A stretch of DNA of 64,000 nt. Origin: Stenotrophomonas sp. Iso1 (GTDB lineage: Bacteria > Pseudomonadota > Gammaproteobacteria > Xanthomonadales > Xanthomonadaceae). Positions 9,557 through 19,018 of the stretch are shown here, in pieces; position 1 is the first letter of the stretch, and every line of letters starts with the position of its first letter. Where the stretch lies: positions 744,001 to 808,000 of the forward strand of contig NZ_JAODBT010000001.1 of the NCBI RefSeq assembly GCF_027497995.1, in the 5' to 3' direction. The notes beneath the pieces were generated by a model. That model did not search any database. It saw only the letters and a list, made by a program, of their open reading frames with translations, and was not told the origin of the DNA. The position numbers were made by a program, and so were the translations under genes.

Positions 9557-10846
9557 TCATGCTGGAGGTAGTAATTCCTCCAGCGTGCGATGGGCAAGGT
9601 TCGAGGAAAAGTGCTCTTCGATGTTCTGATAGCCGTTGCGCGACAGTTTTTGCCACAGTGCTGCATCTTGATAGAGTCTGACTACCTGCGCAGCGAAGTC
9701 TTCGGCGCTATCGGCGATGAGCGCGTTCTCCCCATGCTGCAAAAACATGCCTTCGGCGGCAATGCTGGTTGCTACCACGGGTAATCCGTGACTCATGGCC
9801 TGGTTGATCTTACCTTTGACCCCCGCGCCACTGCGGAGGGGGGCGAGGTTGATGCGACTTCGCTGCAGAAACGGTTCAATCGACGGCACATGGCCATGTA
9901 CCACGATGTCATCGCTACGCAAGCGTGCCGCATCCTGCTCCGGCATATCGCCGACAAGGTGCAGCACGATGCCGGGCAGGCGTCTGCGCAGCGCTGGCAT
10001 GATTTCTTCCCTCAGCCAGGCAACGGCTTCCTGGTTCGGATGGTGCTGATAGCCACCGACGAACAGCAAGTCTGCAGTGGCGTCGAATTGGCGTTCTGTC
10101 GCTGCAACGTCGTGTACGTTTGATAGAACTAAAATAGGTGCCGTGATACCTGTTTGACGTAGATACGCCAGTTCGGAATGGCTGACCACAATGGTGGCGT
10201 CGGAGCGGTTCATCAGCTCGAACTCTTCTGAGCGCGCACGTGCGGCTTTTTTGTGCAGCACAACGTTGTTGTGCAGTTCCGCTGCTCGCAACAGGCGGAC
10301 ATGGTGCAGGTCCACCGTATCGAAAATAATCTTGGCCGTGGTGAACGCGCGCAGCAGTTGCAAGTGGCGACGGGCGACAGAATGTCGGCACAGGAACACG
10401 GCCTGTACGTTGTGGCCGTTGTGCTGCAGCCAGCGATCCAGTTGCGGATAACCTGGTGCGCCAATCAATTCGGCGTGCAGTTCTGCGAGCAAGTGGGTAC
10501 TTTCGGCGGGCAGTTGGCCGTTGTCGGGCATGAAGGCCAATGACCAACCCTGTTCGCTGCACAGTTGCAGGATACGGTGGGCGCGCACCGATCCTGAATC
10601 ACGGCTGGGAGTGGGGGCTGCAGCATCAATGAACAACAGCAGTTTGCCGTTCGCCCGAGGTGATTTGGCAATGGCCGGTAAGCCGTGCGTCGCCCCGGCT
10701 GTCGGCTGCAGGCGTTTGCGAATGGCTTGCACCGTGCCCCCCAGTCCGCGGCTGCCCAGGCTGCGTAACAAGCCGATGGCCAGCGCGGTTTGGCGGGCCA
10801 GACGCCAGCGTTGCTGGATAAGGAATCGATGCAGGGAAAAGGTCAT
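9557..10846 (-). CDS. Glycosyltransferase, GT4-like
   Basis: Predicted cytoplasmic or membrane-associated retaining glycosyltransferase of the GT-B fold, 429 residues from MTFSLHRFLIQQRW (10846). The second half carries the family hallmarks: LLFVGGYQHHPNQEAVAWL (start of the nucleotide-sugar domain), HGHVPSIEPFLQRSRINLAP, and GAGVKGKINQAMSHGLPVV with the donor-binding glutamate in SIAAEGM. No signal peptide is evident. Its place after the sugar-nucleotide genes suggests surface polysaccharide work, but donor and acceptor are unknown. Start choice is moderate: nine upstream in-frame codons exist. It is divergent from the alkB-like gene. Confidence 0.82.
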   Translation of the reverse strand: MTFSLHRFLIQQRWRLARQTALAIGLLRSLGSRGLGGTVQAIRKRLQPTAGATHGLPAIAKSPRANGKLLLFIDAAAPTPSRDSGSVRAHRILQLCSEQGWSLAFMPDNGQLPAESTHLLAELHAELIGAPGYPQLDRWLQHNGHNVQAVFLCRHSVARRHLQLLRAFTTAKIIFDTVDLHHVRLLRAAELHNNVVLHKKAARARSEEFELMNRSDATIVVSHSELAYLRQTGITAPILVLSNVHDVAATERQFDATADLLFVGGYQHHPNQEAVAWLREEIMPALRRRLPGIVLHLVGDMPEQDAARLRSDDIVVHGHVPSIEPFLQRSRINLAPLRSGAGVKGKINQAMSHGLPVVATSIAAEGMFLQHGENALIADSAEDFAAQVVRLYQDAALWQKLSRNGYQNIEEHFSSNLAHRTLEELLPPA

Positions 10847-10926
10847 GGCACTATCAACGGCGGACGATGGCACATGGTTCAGAAGCTTTGGAGCCAGACG
10901 CCATGCGCGATTCTGAGGGGTGTGGC

Positions 10927-11565
10927 ATGAACGAGCAAACTAGAACGCAGCCTGTTGGCAGAAAAAGCATGATACAAGCCAACATCCGCTACTTTCCCGG
11001 CTGGTTGCTGCCTGCCGAAGCGTCGGCTTTTCTGCAGACATTACGGGAAGCAGTGCCTTGGGAGGTTCACCGCATCCGCATGTTCGGGCGTTGGGTGGAT
11101 TCACCCCGGCTGAGTTGCTGGGTCGGTGATCCGCAGGCGCATTACCGTTACTCGGGGGCCGATTTCGTGCCGCGGCCTTGGCCGCTCCCGTTGCTGCCTT
11201 TGCGCGAACGTCTTCAGCAGGCCTGCGCAGCGCAGTTCAACAGCGTGTTGATCAATCGTTATCGCGATGGCAGCGACAGCATGGGCTGGCACAGCGATGA
11301 CGAGCCTGAACTGGGTGAGCGCCCGGTAATTGCCTCATTAAGCCTGGGCGCAACGCGGCGCTTCCTGCTACGCCGCCGCGACGATCATGCGTTGACGACC
11401 GAATTCTTGCTTGCTCACGGCGATGTGCTGGTGATGGCCGGCGATACCCAGCGCTTCTATCAGCATGCATTGCCGAAGACCGCTCGCCCGTTGGGCGAGC
11501 GCATCAACCTCACTTTCCGCTGGGTTTCAGGCCAGTGGGCTGGCTCACATCCTGTTGGCCGCTGA
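10927..11565 (+). CDS. AlkB-like Fe(II)/2-oxoglutarate dioxygenase
   Basis: Oxidative demethylase of the AlkB family, 212 residues, which typically repairs 1-methyladenine and 3-methylcytosine in DNA or RNA. The start at 10927 has GAGGGG at 10915-10920. Iron ligands are H122 and D124 in WHSDDE plus H180 in FYQHALPKT. The 2-oxoglutarate/substrate motif RxxxxxR is R192-R198 (RINLTFR). The substrate-lid segment FGRWVDSPRLSCWVG resembles ALKBH2/3-type enzymes. The 3' end overlaps the convergent lipoprotein gene by 56 bases. The exact methyl-base specificity is not readable. Confidence 0.9.
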   Translation: MNEQTRTQPVGRKSMIQANIRYFPGWLLPAEASAFLQTLREAVPWEVHRIRMFGRWVDSPRLSCWVGDPQAHYRYSGADFVPRPWPLPLLPLRERLQQACAAQFNSVLINRYRDGSDSMGWHSDDEPELGERPVIASLSLGATRRFLLRRRDDHALTTEFLLAHGDVLVMAGDTQRFYQHALPKTARPLGERINLTFRWVSGQWAGSHPVGR

Positions 11566-12166
11566 TCAAGGTCCACCCGATCAACTCGTTCGCCACCTTG
11601 TCCAGCGCGCCCTCAAAGGCGTGGGCAACGCTGGGCAGCTCGGCGGAGGTTGCCGGTTCGACAACCAGGAAGGTGCGTGAGGCCACCACACGCTGGTCGA
11701 TGCTGTGGATCAGCTTGGCGTTGAGTTCGATGGTGGCTGCGGGCATGTCGCCGCCACGGTAGTCCGCCTCGAAGCGACGCAGGTCGGTCGTCAGCTTATA
11801 TTCCGAACGAATGCCGGTGGCGATACGTGCCACGGCGCCGATCCGGCCCGAATCCTCAAAGCCTCGCAACACGGTGTCCTCCAGCATATCGGTGGCGGGT
11901 TGCGACCAGGTCGCGCCACGGTATACCTCCAACTCGCCGGGGGTCGGGCGCACGTTGATGCGAGGGCTGTCGACCAGACGCGCGGCGCTGGGTTTGGCAA
12001 TGGATAACTGCCAGCTCACCTGCGGCCATGCGGGATCGGCGGTGACGCGTACCTGCGGCGCATAGATGGTGGTGGATTGACGGTCGCCGCCAGCAAGGAT
12101 CGAGCAGCCGGACAGTGCCAGCAGGCACAGCGGGACGAGCAGTTTGATCGGCAGGGCGCGCTTCAT
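11510..12166 (-). CDS. ABC-type transport auxiliary lipoprotein (PqiC/DUF330-like)
   Basis: Outer-membrane lipoprotein partner of an MCE transporter, 218 residues. The signal peptide MKRALPIKLLVPLCLLALSG ends in a lipobox with C21 as the acylated residue. The body (TIYAPQV, RINVRPTPGELEVYRGA, VLRGFEDSGRI) matches the ABC-transport auxiliary lipoprotein family, which links inner- and outer-membrane parts of lipid transport. It overlaps the MCE gene start by four bases (ATGA) and is the last gene of this four-gene operon. Its 3' end runs 56 bases antisense into the alkB-like gene. Confidence 0.85.
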   Translation of the reverse strand: MKRALPIKLLVPLCLLALSGCSILAGGDRQSTTIYAPQVRVTADPAWPQVSWQLSIAKPSAARLVDSPRINVRPTPGELEVYRGATWSQPATDMLEDTVLRGFEDSGRIGAVARIATGIRSEYKLTTDLRRFEADYRGGDMPAATIELNAKLIHSIDQRVVASRTFLVVEPATSAELPSVAHAFEGALDKVANELIGWTLISGQQDVSQPTGLKPSGK

Positions 12167-13089
12167 TTGGGTTCAAACTCCTTCGGGGCATCGCGGCCGA
12201 GCAGGTAGCGGGCCGGGTTGTTCTCCAGCCGGTCGCTGACGCGGCGCAGGTCGCGGATCAGGCCACGCAGCTCGGTCAGGGTTGGGCCGAGTTGCGCCAG
12301 GCCGTCGTTGGCGAAGCTGTTGATGGCGGCGCGGTTCTCGCCAAGGATGGCGTCGGCATTGCCGGCCGCCGAGTCGAGCTTGCTGAGGCTGGTGTCGAGC
12401 TTGTCCAGCGTGGCCGGCAGCTGCCGCAGCACGTTCTGGTCGAGGTTGGCGATGGCGCCGTTGGCGGTGTTCAGCGTGGTGTTGAGGTTGCGTGCAGCAT
12501 CGCGTGCTTCGACCAACAGCGCCTGCGTGCCTGCGTCACGGTCGGCCAGGCCGCCGCTGATGGTTTCCAGGTGGGCCAGCGTGGTTGAGATGCGCGCCAC
12601 GTTCTTGTCGCTGAGCAACTGGTCCATGCGCTCGACCACGCGGTTGGCCACGTCGGTGATGTTCTGCAGTGCCGAGGGTGCGGTGGCGATGGTGGGAATG
12701 GGCTCACGGCTGGAGGCCGTCAGGGCTGGCGCTTTTGGCGTGCCGCCGCTGAGTTGGATGATGGAAGGCCCAGTGAGGCTGGTGATGGCCAGCTTGGCGC
12801 GCGTGTCGGTCTTCACCGGCGTGGTCGAATTCAACCGTAGCTTGGCGATGACTTTGCGCGGGTCATCCGGGGCCAGCGTCAGCTCGGTGATCGAGCCCAC
12901 CGCGATGCCGTTGTATTGCACCGGGCTGCCGACCGACAGGCCGGTGACAGCTTCGGTGAACACCACGCGGTATTCCTGCCAGGTGCGGTCGGAGGAATAT
13001 TTGGCTGCCCACAGGCCGAACACCAGCAGCGCCATGGCCACCACAAGGGTGAAGGCGCCGATCAGGACGTAGTTGGCTTTGGTTTCCAT
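12163..13089 (-). CDS. MCE/MlaD-family lipid-binding membrane protein
   Basis: Periplasmic lipid-shuttle subunit, 308 residues from METKANYVLIGAF (13089); 35 upstream in-frame codons are dropped. One transmembrane helix at about residues 8-28 anchors it in the inner membrane. The single MCE domain follows (VVFTEAVTGLSVGSPVQYNG, VGSITELTL). The remaining part is long and helical, with DQNVLRQLPATLDKLDTSL-type repeats consistent with a coiled coil or helical barrel reaching across the periplasm. It works with the ATPase and permease upstream and the lipoprotein downstream. Confidence 0.9.
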   Translation of the reverse strand: METKANYVLIGAFTLVVAMALLVFGLWAAKYSSDRTWQEYRVVFTEAVTGLSVGSPVQYNGIAVGSITELTLAPDDPRKVIAKLRLNSTTPVKTDTRAKLAITSLTGPSIIQLSGGTPKAPALTASSREPIPTIATAPSALQNITDVANRVVERMDQLLSDKNVARISTTLAHLETISGGLADRDAGTQALLVEARDAARNLNTTLNTANGAIANLDQNVLRQLPATLDKLDTSLSKLDSAAGNADAILGENRAAINSFANDGLAQLGPTLTELRGLIRDLRRVSDRLENNPARYLLGRDAPKEFEPK

Positions 13090-13209
13090 GGCTTCACTGC
13101 GGGAAATGGGGGGCTGGGACTGGGAAGACGGATGCTGCTCGAACGTGATCGTTGTCGGGCGAAGTGCAGCACCCGCGGTGAGCGTCAATGGCAAGGACGT
13201 GGGCGAGGT

Positions 13210-14025
13210 TCATTGCGGGTTCCCCGCCCCCTGTGCCCTGCTCCTGGCGCGGGGGCCGTGGAAGTACTCACGTATCCACGGATGGTCGAGTTGTTCGATC
13301 TCCGGCAGCGGTGCACACGCCACCACCTTGCGGTCGGCCAGCACGGCCACCCGGTCACAGATAGCGTAAAGCGTGTCCAGATCGTGTGTGATGAGGAAAA
13401 CAGTCAAACCCAATGCTTCCTGCAAGGTCTTGATGAGATGGTCGAACGCCGCTGCACCAATGGGGTCCAGGCCGGCGGTGGGTTCGTCCAGAAACAGCAG
13501 CGGTGGATCCAGCGCGAGTGCACGGGCCAGGCCGGCGCGTTTGCGCATGCCGCCGGACAGCTGTGACGGCAGTTTGTTGATGGCATCGGCCGGCAGGCCG
13601 GCCAGTTTCACTTTCAACAGCGCCAGCTCGTAGTGCCAGCGTTCGTTCAATTCCGGGTGGTGCTCCTTGAGCGGCACCTGCACGTTCTCGCCGACGGTGA
13701 GCGAGGAGAACAAGGCGCCGTCCTGGAACAGCACGCCGGTATGGCGTTCGATCTGCAGGCGGTCGGCCGGGTTGTCCGAAAGGGCGTCGATGCCCAGCAC
13801 TTCGATCTGCCCTGCGTCGGGTTTGCGCAGGCTCAGGATGGAGCGCATCAACACCGATTTACCGGTGCCCGAGCCACCGACCACGCCCAGGATCTCGCCG
13901 CGCCGCACGTCCAGGTCCAGCTCATCGTGCACGACCTGGCTACCGAAACGGTTGACCAGCCCGCGCACGCGGATGGCCATGTCCGCTGCGGATTTTTCCG
14001 GGGTGTTGGAAGAAATTGCCATCAT
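13210..14025 (-). CDS. ABC transporter ATP-binding protein (MlaF-like)
   Basis: Cytoplasmic ATPase of the MCE lipid transporter, about 271 residues. Two adjacent ATGs (14025 and 14022) are possible; either leaves the domain intact. Walker A GVVGGSGTGKS is at 47-57, the ABC signature LSGGM at 156-160 and Walker B LLFLDEP at 176-182, followed by GLDP. The Q-loop region is VLFQDGALFSSLTVGENV, the form typical of MlaF-type proteins. It lies 16 bases after the permease gene and 120 bases before the MCE gene on the same strand. Confidence 0.93.
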   Translation of the reverse strand: MMAISSNTPEKSAADMAIRVRGLVNRFGSQVVHDELDLDVRRGEILGVVGGSGTGKSVLMRSILSLRKPDAGQIEVLGIDALSDNPADRLQIERHTGVLFQDGALFSSLTVGENVQVPLKEHHPELNERWHYELALLKVKLAGLPADAINKLPSQLSGGMRKRAGLARALALDPPLLFLDEPTAGLDPIGAAAFDHLIKTLQEALGLTVFLITHDLDTLYAICDRVAVLADRKVVACAPLPEIEQLDHPWIREYFHGPRARSRAQGAGNPQ

Positions 14026-14041
14026 CGTCCGTGCAGTCCGC

Positions 14042-15157
14042 CTACCAGTCCATGTGCATGAACCACAACGCGGCCATGGCGTCGAGGATGATGACCAACG
14101 AGATGGTCTGCACCACACTGGAGGTGGTGCGTTCGCCTACCGATTGCGCGGTGCCTTCGACCTTCAGGCCTTCCAGGCAACCGATGAGGCCGATGATCAA
14201 TGCAAACACCGGCGCCTTGGACAGGCCGACAAGGAAGTGCCGCACCTCCATGGTTTCGTGCATGCGCGCCAGGTACATCTGCGGTGGGATACCCAGGTCG
14301 AATGCGCCGACCGTGATGCCGCCCGCCAGGCCGGCGAGCATCGCGATGAACGTGAGCAAGGGCAGCATCACCAACAGGGCCAGCACGCGCGGCAAGACCA
14401 GCAGGTCGATGGGGTCCAGGCCGAGCGTCTGTATGGCGTCGATCTCCTCGCGTGCCTTCATCGCACCAATCTGTGCGGTGAAAGCGCTCGCGGTGCGCCC
14501 GGCCAGCACGATGGCGGTCAACAGCACCGCGAACTCGCGCAGGAAGGCGATGTTCACCAGTTCCACCACGTAAATTTCCGCGCCGAAATCGCGCAGGATC
14601 GTCGAGCCGAGGAAGGCGATCACGGCGCCCACCAGATACGACAGCAGCGCCACCAGCGGCACCGCATCCAGACCCACTTGTTCCATCTGGTTCACGGTGG
14701 CAGTCAGGCGCAGGCGTCGTGGTTCACGCAGCAGGCGGGCCATCTTGGACAGGTTCTCGCCCAGGAAATTGAGCAGCACCACCACGTTCTGGCCGATGGC
14801 CTGCACCGAGCGGCCCAGCCGCTCAAGGGCGGCTGCCACGCCGTAGTCGCGTTGCGGCCGGGGGCGTTCATCGGCAACTTCTTCGATGGTGCAGACCAAG
14901 GCCTGGTGTTCCTGCCGGAACAGCAAGGTGTCGTCGGCCAGCCCGGCCTTGTGCACGAAACGCAGCAGCAGCAACACGCCGGCCGAATCGAGCTGGTCGA
15001 TTCCCCGCGCGTCAATCGTCGTGACCGGTTTGGCGCTGGCATCCAGCGCATTGACCGCACTCAGTGCGGTGGACAGCGTCCAGCTACCGGAAAGCCGCAG
15101 CTGGCCTTCGGTACCGGGTTCCATCGTGCAACTGGGTGGGGAGGTGTTTGTCATCAT
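14042..15157 (-). CDS. MlaE-type ABC permease with N-terminal STAS domain
   Basis: Inner-membrane permease of the MCE lipid transporter, 371 residues from the ATG at 15157. The first ~95 residues form a STAS-like domain (TTIDARGIDQLDSAGVLLLL). The rest is the MlaE domain with about five hydrophobic helices, including GRTASAFTAQIGAMKAREEI and LGLDPIDLLVLPRVLALL, the conserved interface helix and the family signature. In E. coli the STAS protein MlaB is a separate subunit; here it is fused, as in other MCE operons. First gene of the operon and divergent from thrE. Lipid direction and cargo are unknown. Confidence 0.92.
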   Translation of the reverse strand: MMTNTSPPSCTMEPGTEGQLRLSGSWTLSTALSAVNALDASAKPVTTIDARGIDQLDSAGVLLLLRFVHKAGLADDTLLFRQEHQALVCTIEEVADERPRPQRDYGVAAALERLGRSVQAIGQNVVVLLNFLGENLSKMARLLREPRRLRLTATVNQMEQVGLDAVPLVALLSYLVGAVIAFLGSTILRDFGAEIYVVELVNIAFLREFAVLLTAIVLAGRTASAFTAQIGAMKAREEIDAIQTLGLDPIDLLVLPRVLALLVMLPLLTFIAMLAGLAGGITVGAFDLGIPPQMYLARMHETMEVRHFLVGLSKAPVFALIIGLIGCLEGLKVEGTAQSVGERTTSSVVQTISLVIILDAMAALWFMHMDW

Positions 15158-15238
15158 TGGCATCCGGTGCCGAGAATACCTTGTCATCCGTTGAGCGCGG
15201 ATGATGCATTGCTTCCGCTTCAGGCGATACTACCGGGC

Positions 15239-16510
15239 ATGTCCGCCGAAACCCTTGCCTCCATTCCTGTCTCAGCCCCCAGCCGGGCGACCTATGCACA
15301 GCGTGTGGCCTTTGTTTCAGAAATGGCTGGGCGTTTGCACCGTTATGGCACCACCGCGCAGCGGTTGGAGGCGGCGGTGGTGGCATTGGCGCAGCAGTTG
15401 GATCTGGATTGCGAACCCTGGTCAAACCCGACAGGTTTGATATTGAGTTTCAGCGACCCGACCCAGGCCATTGGCTCCAGCGACATCACCCGTGTGATCC
15501 GCCTGGGGCCCGGCGATACCGATCTGCATAAACTGGCCATGGCCGATGAGATCGCCGACGCGGTTTCCACTGCGCGCATGAGCATCGCCCAGGGCCACAC
15601 CGCGCTGCGGCAACTGGATAAAGACCCCGGCGTGCGCGGCAAGATCCAGATGCTGCTCTCCTTTACCCTTGGCTCGGCCGGCGTGGCTGGTCTGTGGCGG
15701 CTGCCCTGGCTGGATATCGCTACCGCCGGTGTCACCGGGCTGTTGATTGGCCTGCTGTTGTTCTATACCGACCGGCGGGTTGCCACGCGCGAAGCCAGCG
15801 ATGCGCTGGCCGCGCTGCTGGCCGGTTTTGTGGCGGTACTGGTGGCCTCGTTCATTGGTCCGCTCAATTTGAACTCCACCATCATCGCCTCGCTGGTGAT
15901 ATTGCTGCCGGGCATGTCGCTGACCAATGCGGTCAACGAACTGGCCAGCCAGCATTGGGTATCGGGCACGGCACGCTTTGCCGGTGCGCTGACCACCATC
16001 ATGAAACTCACCGTGGGTGCGATGATCGCGGTGACCATCGCCAATTTCATCGGCCTGGAGCCGGTAATCAAGGCCTCGCGGCCGCAATCGGACTGGGTGG
16101 AATGGGGCTCGGTGCTGGTGGCATCGTTCGCTTTTGCCATGCTGTTCCGTGCCAGCAAGCGTGATTATCCATGGGTGATGGCGGCCTCGCTGGCCGGTTA
16201 TGCCATTTCCCGTTATGGCGGGCAGTTGTGGGGTGGCCCGGCCGGTATCTTCCTGGCGGCGATGATGCTCACCGCTGCCGGTAACCTGTTTGGCCGGCTG
16301 GTGCAGCGGCCGGGGGCGATCATCCGGCTGCCCGGCATCATCATGCTGGTGCCCGGTAGCATCAGCCTGCGGGGGGTATTGAACCTGGCCCAGCAGCAGA
16401 ACGTGAACGCCGGGGAGTCCGCTTTGCTGACCGTGCTGAACGTGGTGATGGCCCTGGTGGCCGGTTTGCTGTTCGGTAACCTGCTGGTGCCGGCACGCAA
16501 GAATCTGTAA
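15239..16510 (+). CDS. thrE: Threonine/serine exporter, ThrE family
   Basis: Inner-membrane exporter of threonine and serine, 423 residues. The ATG at 15239 is chosen because the upstream in-frame extension to 13667 is only the antisense of the permease operon. A soluble N-terminal part of about 145 residues (YAQRVAFVSEMAGRLHRYG, ILSFSDPTQ, GHTALRQLDKD) is followed by about ten transmembrane segments. The pattern RVATREASDALAALLAGF and IILPGMSLTNAVNELA-type helix ends fit the ThrE fold, with DUF1212 and ThrE_2 halves joined in one chain. It ends 12 bases before a bidirectional terminator. Confidence 0.88.
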   Translation: MSAETLASIPVSAPSRATYAQRVAFVSEMAGRLHRYGTTAQRLEAAVVALAQQLDLDCEPWSNPTGLILSFSDPTQAIGSSDITRVIRLGPGDTDLHKLAMADEIADAVSTARMSIAQGHTALRQLDKDPGVRGKIQMLLSFTLGSAGVAGLWRLPWLDIATAGVTGLLIGLLLFYTDRRVATREASDALAALLAGFVAVLVASFIGPLNLNSTIIASLVILLPGMSLTNAVNELASQHWVSGTARFAGALTTIMKLTVGAMIAVTIANFIGLEPVIKASRPQSDWVEWGSVLVASFAFAMLFRASKRDYPWVMAASLAGYAISRYGGQLWGGPAGIFLAAMMLTAAGNLFGRLVQRPGAIIRLPGIIMLVPGSISLRGVLNLAQQQNVNAGESALLTVLNVVMALVAGLLFGNLLVPARKNL

Positions 16511-16521
16511 CGACAGACAAT

Positions 16522-16549
16522 AAAAAAACGCCGGCAGCTGCCGGCGTTT
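16522..16549. terminator. Bidirectional intrinsic terminator between thrE and the H-NS-like gene
   Basis: A perfect palindrome centred on CCGGCAGCTGCCGG, with an A-run on the left and TTTC on the right (16522-16549). It serves the convergent thrE (plus) and H-NS-like (minus) genes. Confidence 0.9.
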
Positions 16550-16564
16550 CATTTTCAAACCTGA

Positions 16565-16942
16565 TTACTTCTGAATCAGGAAATCTTCAACCTTGCGGCC
16601 CTGATTGGTGAATTCAGCCAGCCAGCGCGGCTGCTTGCCACGGCCGGTCCAGGTTTCAGCCGGGTTGGCCGGGTTGCGGTACTTCGGTGCCACCTTCGGC
16701 AGGGTGCGGCCGGTCTTGGCAGTGCCCTTGGCGGCCTTGGTACCACGCACGGCCTTGGCGGCAGGAGCGCCGGCGCCAAACAGTTCTTCAATCGTGTAGC
16801 CCGCCTTCTTGGCGGCAGCGGCCAGCTGAGCCCGGACCTTGGTGATTGGCTGACGCTTGGCAACAACGGTTTTGCGCTTCTGGGCGTCGCGGATCAGTGC
16901 GGCCAATTCTTTGGCCGACAGGTTGCTCAGATCAATACTCAT
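16565..16942 (-). CDS. H-NS family nucleoid protein
   Basis: Small DNA-binding protein of the H-NS/histone-like family, 125 residues. A short N-terminal helical oligomerisation part (LSNLSAKELAALIRDAQKRK) leads into a Lys/Ala-rich linker (about residues 60-85, AAKAVRGTKAAKGTAKTGRT). The C-terminal DNA-binding domain has the core motif TWTGRGKQPRWL, a variant of the H-NS TWTGxGRxPxW loop. It is expected to silence AT-rich genes. A monocistronic gene preceded by GGAG 12 bases upstream of the ATG. Xanthomonas relatives such as XrvA affect virulence (family knowledge). Confidence 0.9.
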   Translation of the reverse strand: MSIDLSNLSAKELAALIRDAQKRKTVVAKRQPITKVRAQLAAAAKKAGYTIEELFGAGAPAAKAVRGTKAAKGTAKTGRTLPKVAPKYRNPANPAETWTGRGKQPRWLAEFTNQGRKVEDFLIQK

Positions 16943-17064
16943 CTAATTGACTACTCCGGATAATAGGTTCATGGGGAAAGCCAATCCGTGGCAGCGCCGC
17001 AAGAATAACGGGCGCGCGGTGCGAATGACAAACCAAATACCGTTTTGGGTGTTATGTGCAAATG

Positions 17065-17090
17065 AAAAGGCCGGGATATTTCCCGGCCTT
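17065..17090 (-). terminator. Terminator of proS
   Basis: Hairpin GGCCGGGA-TATT-TCCCGGCC at 17069-17088. Read on the minus strand it is followed by TTTT (17068-17065). It lies just after the proS stop. Confidence 0.85.
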
Positions 17091-17096
17091 CGCAGA

Positions 17097-18791
17097 TTAC
17101 CCGATGATTTTCTGCAAAACCGTGGACCGGTCAAGGTTCTCAGCTTCGCTGGCATCACGTGCGCGATATTCAAATGTGCCTGCTGCCAGGCCGCGTTCGG
17201 ACACCACGATGCGGTGCGGGATGCCGATCAACTCCATGTCGGCAAACATGGCGCCCGGGCGCAGGCCACGGTCGTCCAGCGCTGCGTCGACACCGGCGGC
17301 CTGCAGGTCAGCCAGTAGCGCTTCGGCAGCGGCGATGACGGCGGCGTCCTGCTTGGGGTTGATCATGCAGACCACGGCCTGCCACGGCGCCATCGCAACC
17401 GGCCAGAGGATGCCGGCGTCGTCGTGATTCTGCTCGATGGCGGCGGCGACGATGCGCGAAACGCCAATGCCGTAGCAACCCATCGCCATTACCGCAGCCT
17501 TGCCGTTCTCATCCACGACGGTGGCCTTGAGCACTTCGGCGTACTTACGACCCAGCTGGAACACGTGGCCCACTTCGATGCCACGGGTGATTTTCAATTC
17601 ACCGCCGTCGCGGGCACGGTCGCCTGCTTTGACGTTGCGGATATCGGCCACTTCCGGCTCGGGCAGATCGCGGCCCCAGTTGACGCCGGCAAGGTGGAAG
17701 CCCTTTTCGTTGGCGCCGATGACGAAATCGGCCATGGCTGCCACATCACGATCCGCGACCACGCGGATTGTCTTGCGCGGATTGTGCGGGCCCAGGAAGC
17801 CCGGCTCGCTGCCAAGGTGCTCGGCAATCTCTGCTTCGCTGGCCATGCGGTAGTCGGTCAGACCGGTGACCTTGGCGAGTTTGATCTCGTTGACTTCGTG
17901 GTCGCCACGGACCAATGCCAGCACGAATTCCTTCTCGGTGGTCATCACCGCGATGGACTTGACCGTGCGCAGCAGGGCGATGCCCATCAATGCGGCCACG
18001 TCTTCGCAGGTCTTCTGCGTGGGCGTATCGACCCTGCGCAGTTCTTCGCTGGCGGCGGCGCGCGGCGCGGGGTCGGCGGCGATGGCGGCTTCGACATTGG
18101 CCGCGTAATCCGAGCCAGTGGAGAACACCAGGGCGTCCTCGCCCGAATCGGCGATGACATGGAATTCCTGCGAAGCGTCACCGCCGATGGCGCCGGAGTC
18201 GGCCTGCACCGCGCGGAACTCCAGCCCCAGACGGGTGAAGATGCGGGCGTAGGCGGCCTTCATGTTTTCGTATTCGGCAACCAGGCTGGCGTCGTCCAGA
18301 TGGAAAGAGTAGGCATCCTTCATCAGGAACTCGCGCGAACGCATCACGCCGAAACGCGGGCGGATTTCGTCACGGAACTTGGTTTGAATCTGGTAGAAAT
18401 TGACCGGCAGCTGCTTGTAGCTGGCGAGCTCCTGACGCGCGAAGTCGGTGATCGCTTCTTCGGCAGTCGGGCTGTAGCAGTACTCCTGCTCCTTGCGGTC
18501 CTTGATCTTCAGCAGTTGGCCGCCAAATTTCTCCCAACGGCCGGTTTCCTCCCACAGCTCCTTGGGCTGGATGGTCGGCAACTGCAGTTCCACTGCGCCA
18601 GCGCGGTTCATTTCTTCGCGCACGACGCCTTCCACCTTGCGCAGTACCCGCAGGCCCAGCGGCGACCAGGTGTACAGGCCCGAGGCCAACTTGCGGATCA
18701 TGCCCGCGCGCAGCATCAGCTTGTGGCTGATCAGCTCGGCGTCGGCGGGAGTTTCCTTGGTGGTGTGCAGGTGGAAGCGGGACAGGCGCAT
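17097..18791 (-). CDS. proS: Prolyl-tRNA synthetase
   Basis: Class II aminoacyl-tRNA synthetase charging tRNA-Pro, 564 residues, the length of the bacterial-type enzyme with an inserted editing domain. The start at 18791 gives [19 protein letters not shown]. Motif 1 region is [20 protein letters not shown]; motif 2 lies around [22 protein letters not shown]; motif 3 is GCYGIGVSR near residue 445. The INS editing domain (residues about 225-400) removes mischarged alanine. The C-terminal anticodon domain ends the protein. Monocistronic with its own terminator. Confidence 0.97.
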   Translation of the reverse strand: MRLSRFHLHTTKETPADAELISHKLMLRAGMIRKLASGLYTWSPLGLRVLRKVEGVVREEMNRAGAVELQLPTIQPKELWEETGRWEKFGGQLLKIKDRKEQEYCYSPTAEEAITDFARQELASYKQLPVNFYQIQTKFRDEIRPRFGVMRSREFLMKDAYSFHLDDASLVAEYENMKAAYARIFTRLGLEFRAVQADSGAIGGDASQEFHVIADSGEDALVFSTGSDYAANVEAAIAADPAPRAAASEELRRVDTPTQKTCEDVAALMGIALLRTVKSIAVMTTEKEFVLALVRGDHEVNEIKLAKVTGLTDYRMASEAEIAEHLGSEPGFLGPHNPRKTIRVVADRDVAAMADFVIGANEKGFHLAGVNWGRDLPEPEVADIRNVKAGDRARDGGELKITRGIEVGHVFQLGRKYAEVLKATVVDENGKAAVMAMGCYGIGVSRIVAAAIEQNHDDAGILWPVAMAPWQAVVCMINPKQDAAVIAAAEALLADLQAAGVDAALDDRGLRPGAMFADMELIGIPHRIVVSERGLAAGTFEYRARDASEAENLDRSTVLQKIIG

Positions 18792-19018
18792 GGGAGGGCT
18801 TCGCAAAACGGCGGAATCGACTATTTTGCCAGCCTTGTCGCCCGCTGGGGTGCTAACGCGGATATGTCCAGGGGCTGGGTCGCCCCAAACCGGGAGGCGG
18901 GGGCTGCGTTGGCCCTGGCCGCTCCTGCAAAAGCTGAGGATTTGCGCCGCAGAGCATCGGCCCGTAGCGCTGAATCAATTTCCGTCGCCCATTTCCCAAT
19001 CCCCGTGTCCTTCCGACC

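Noticed and set aside
13667-15238. Long plus-strand frame upstream of and fused to thrE
   Set aside because: It is the antisense of the MCE ATPase and permease genes with His/Gln/Arg-rich, low-complexity translation. The ThrE domain starts cleanly at the ATG at 15239.
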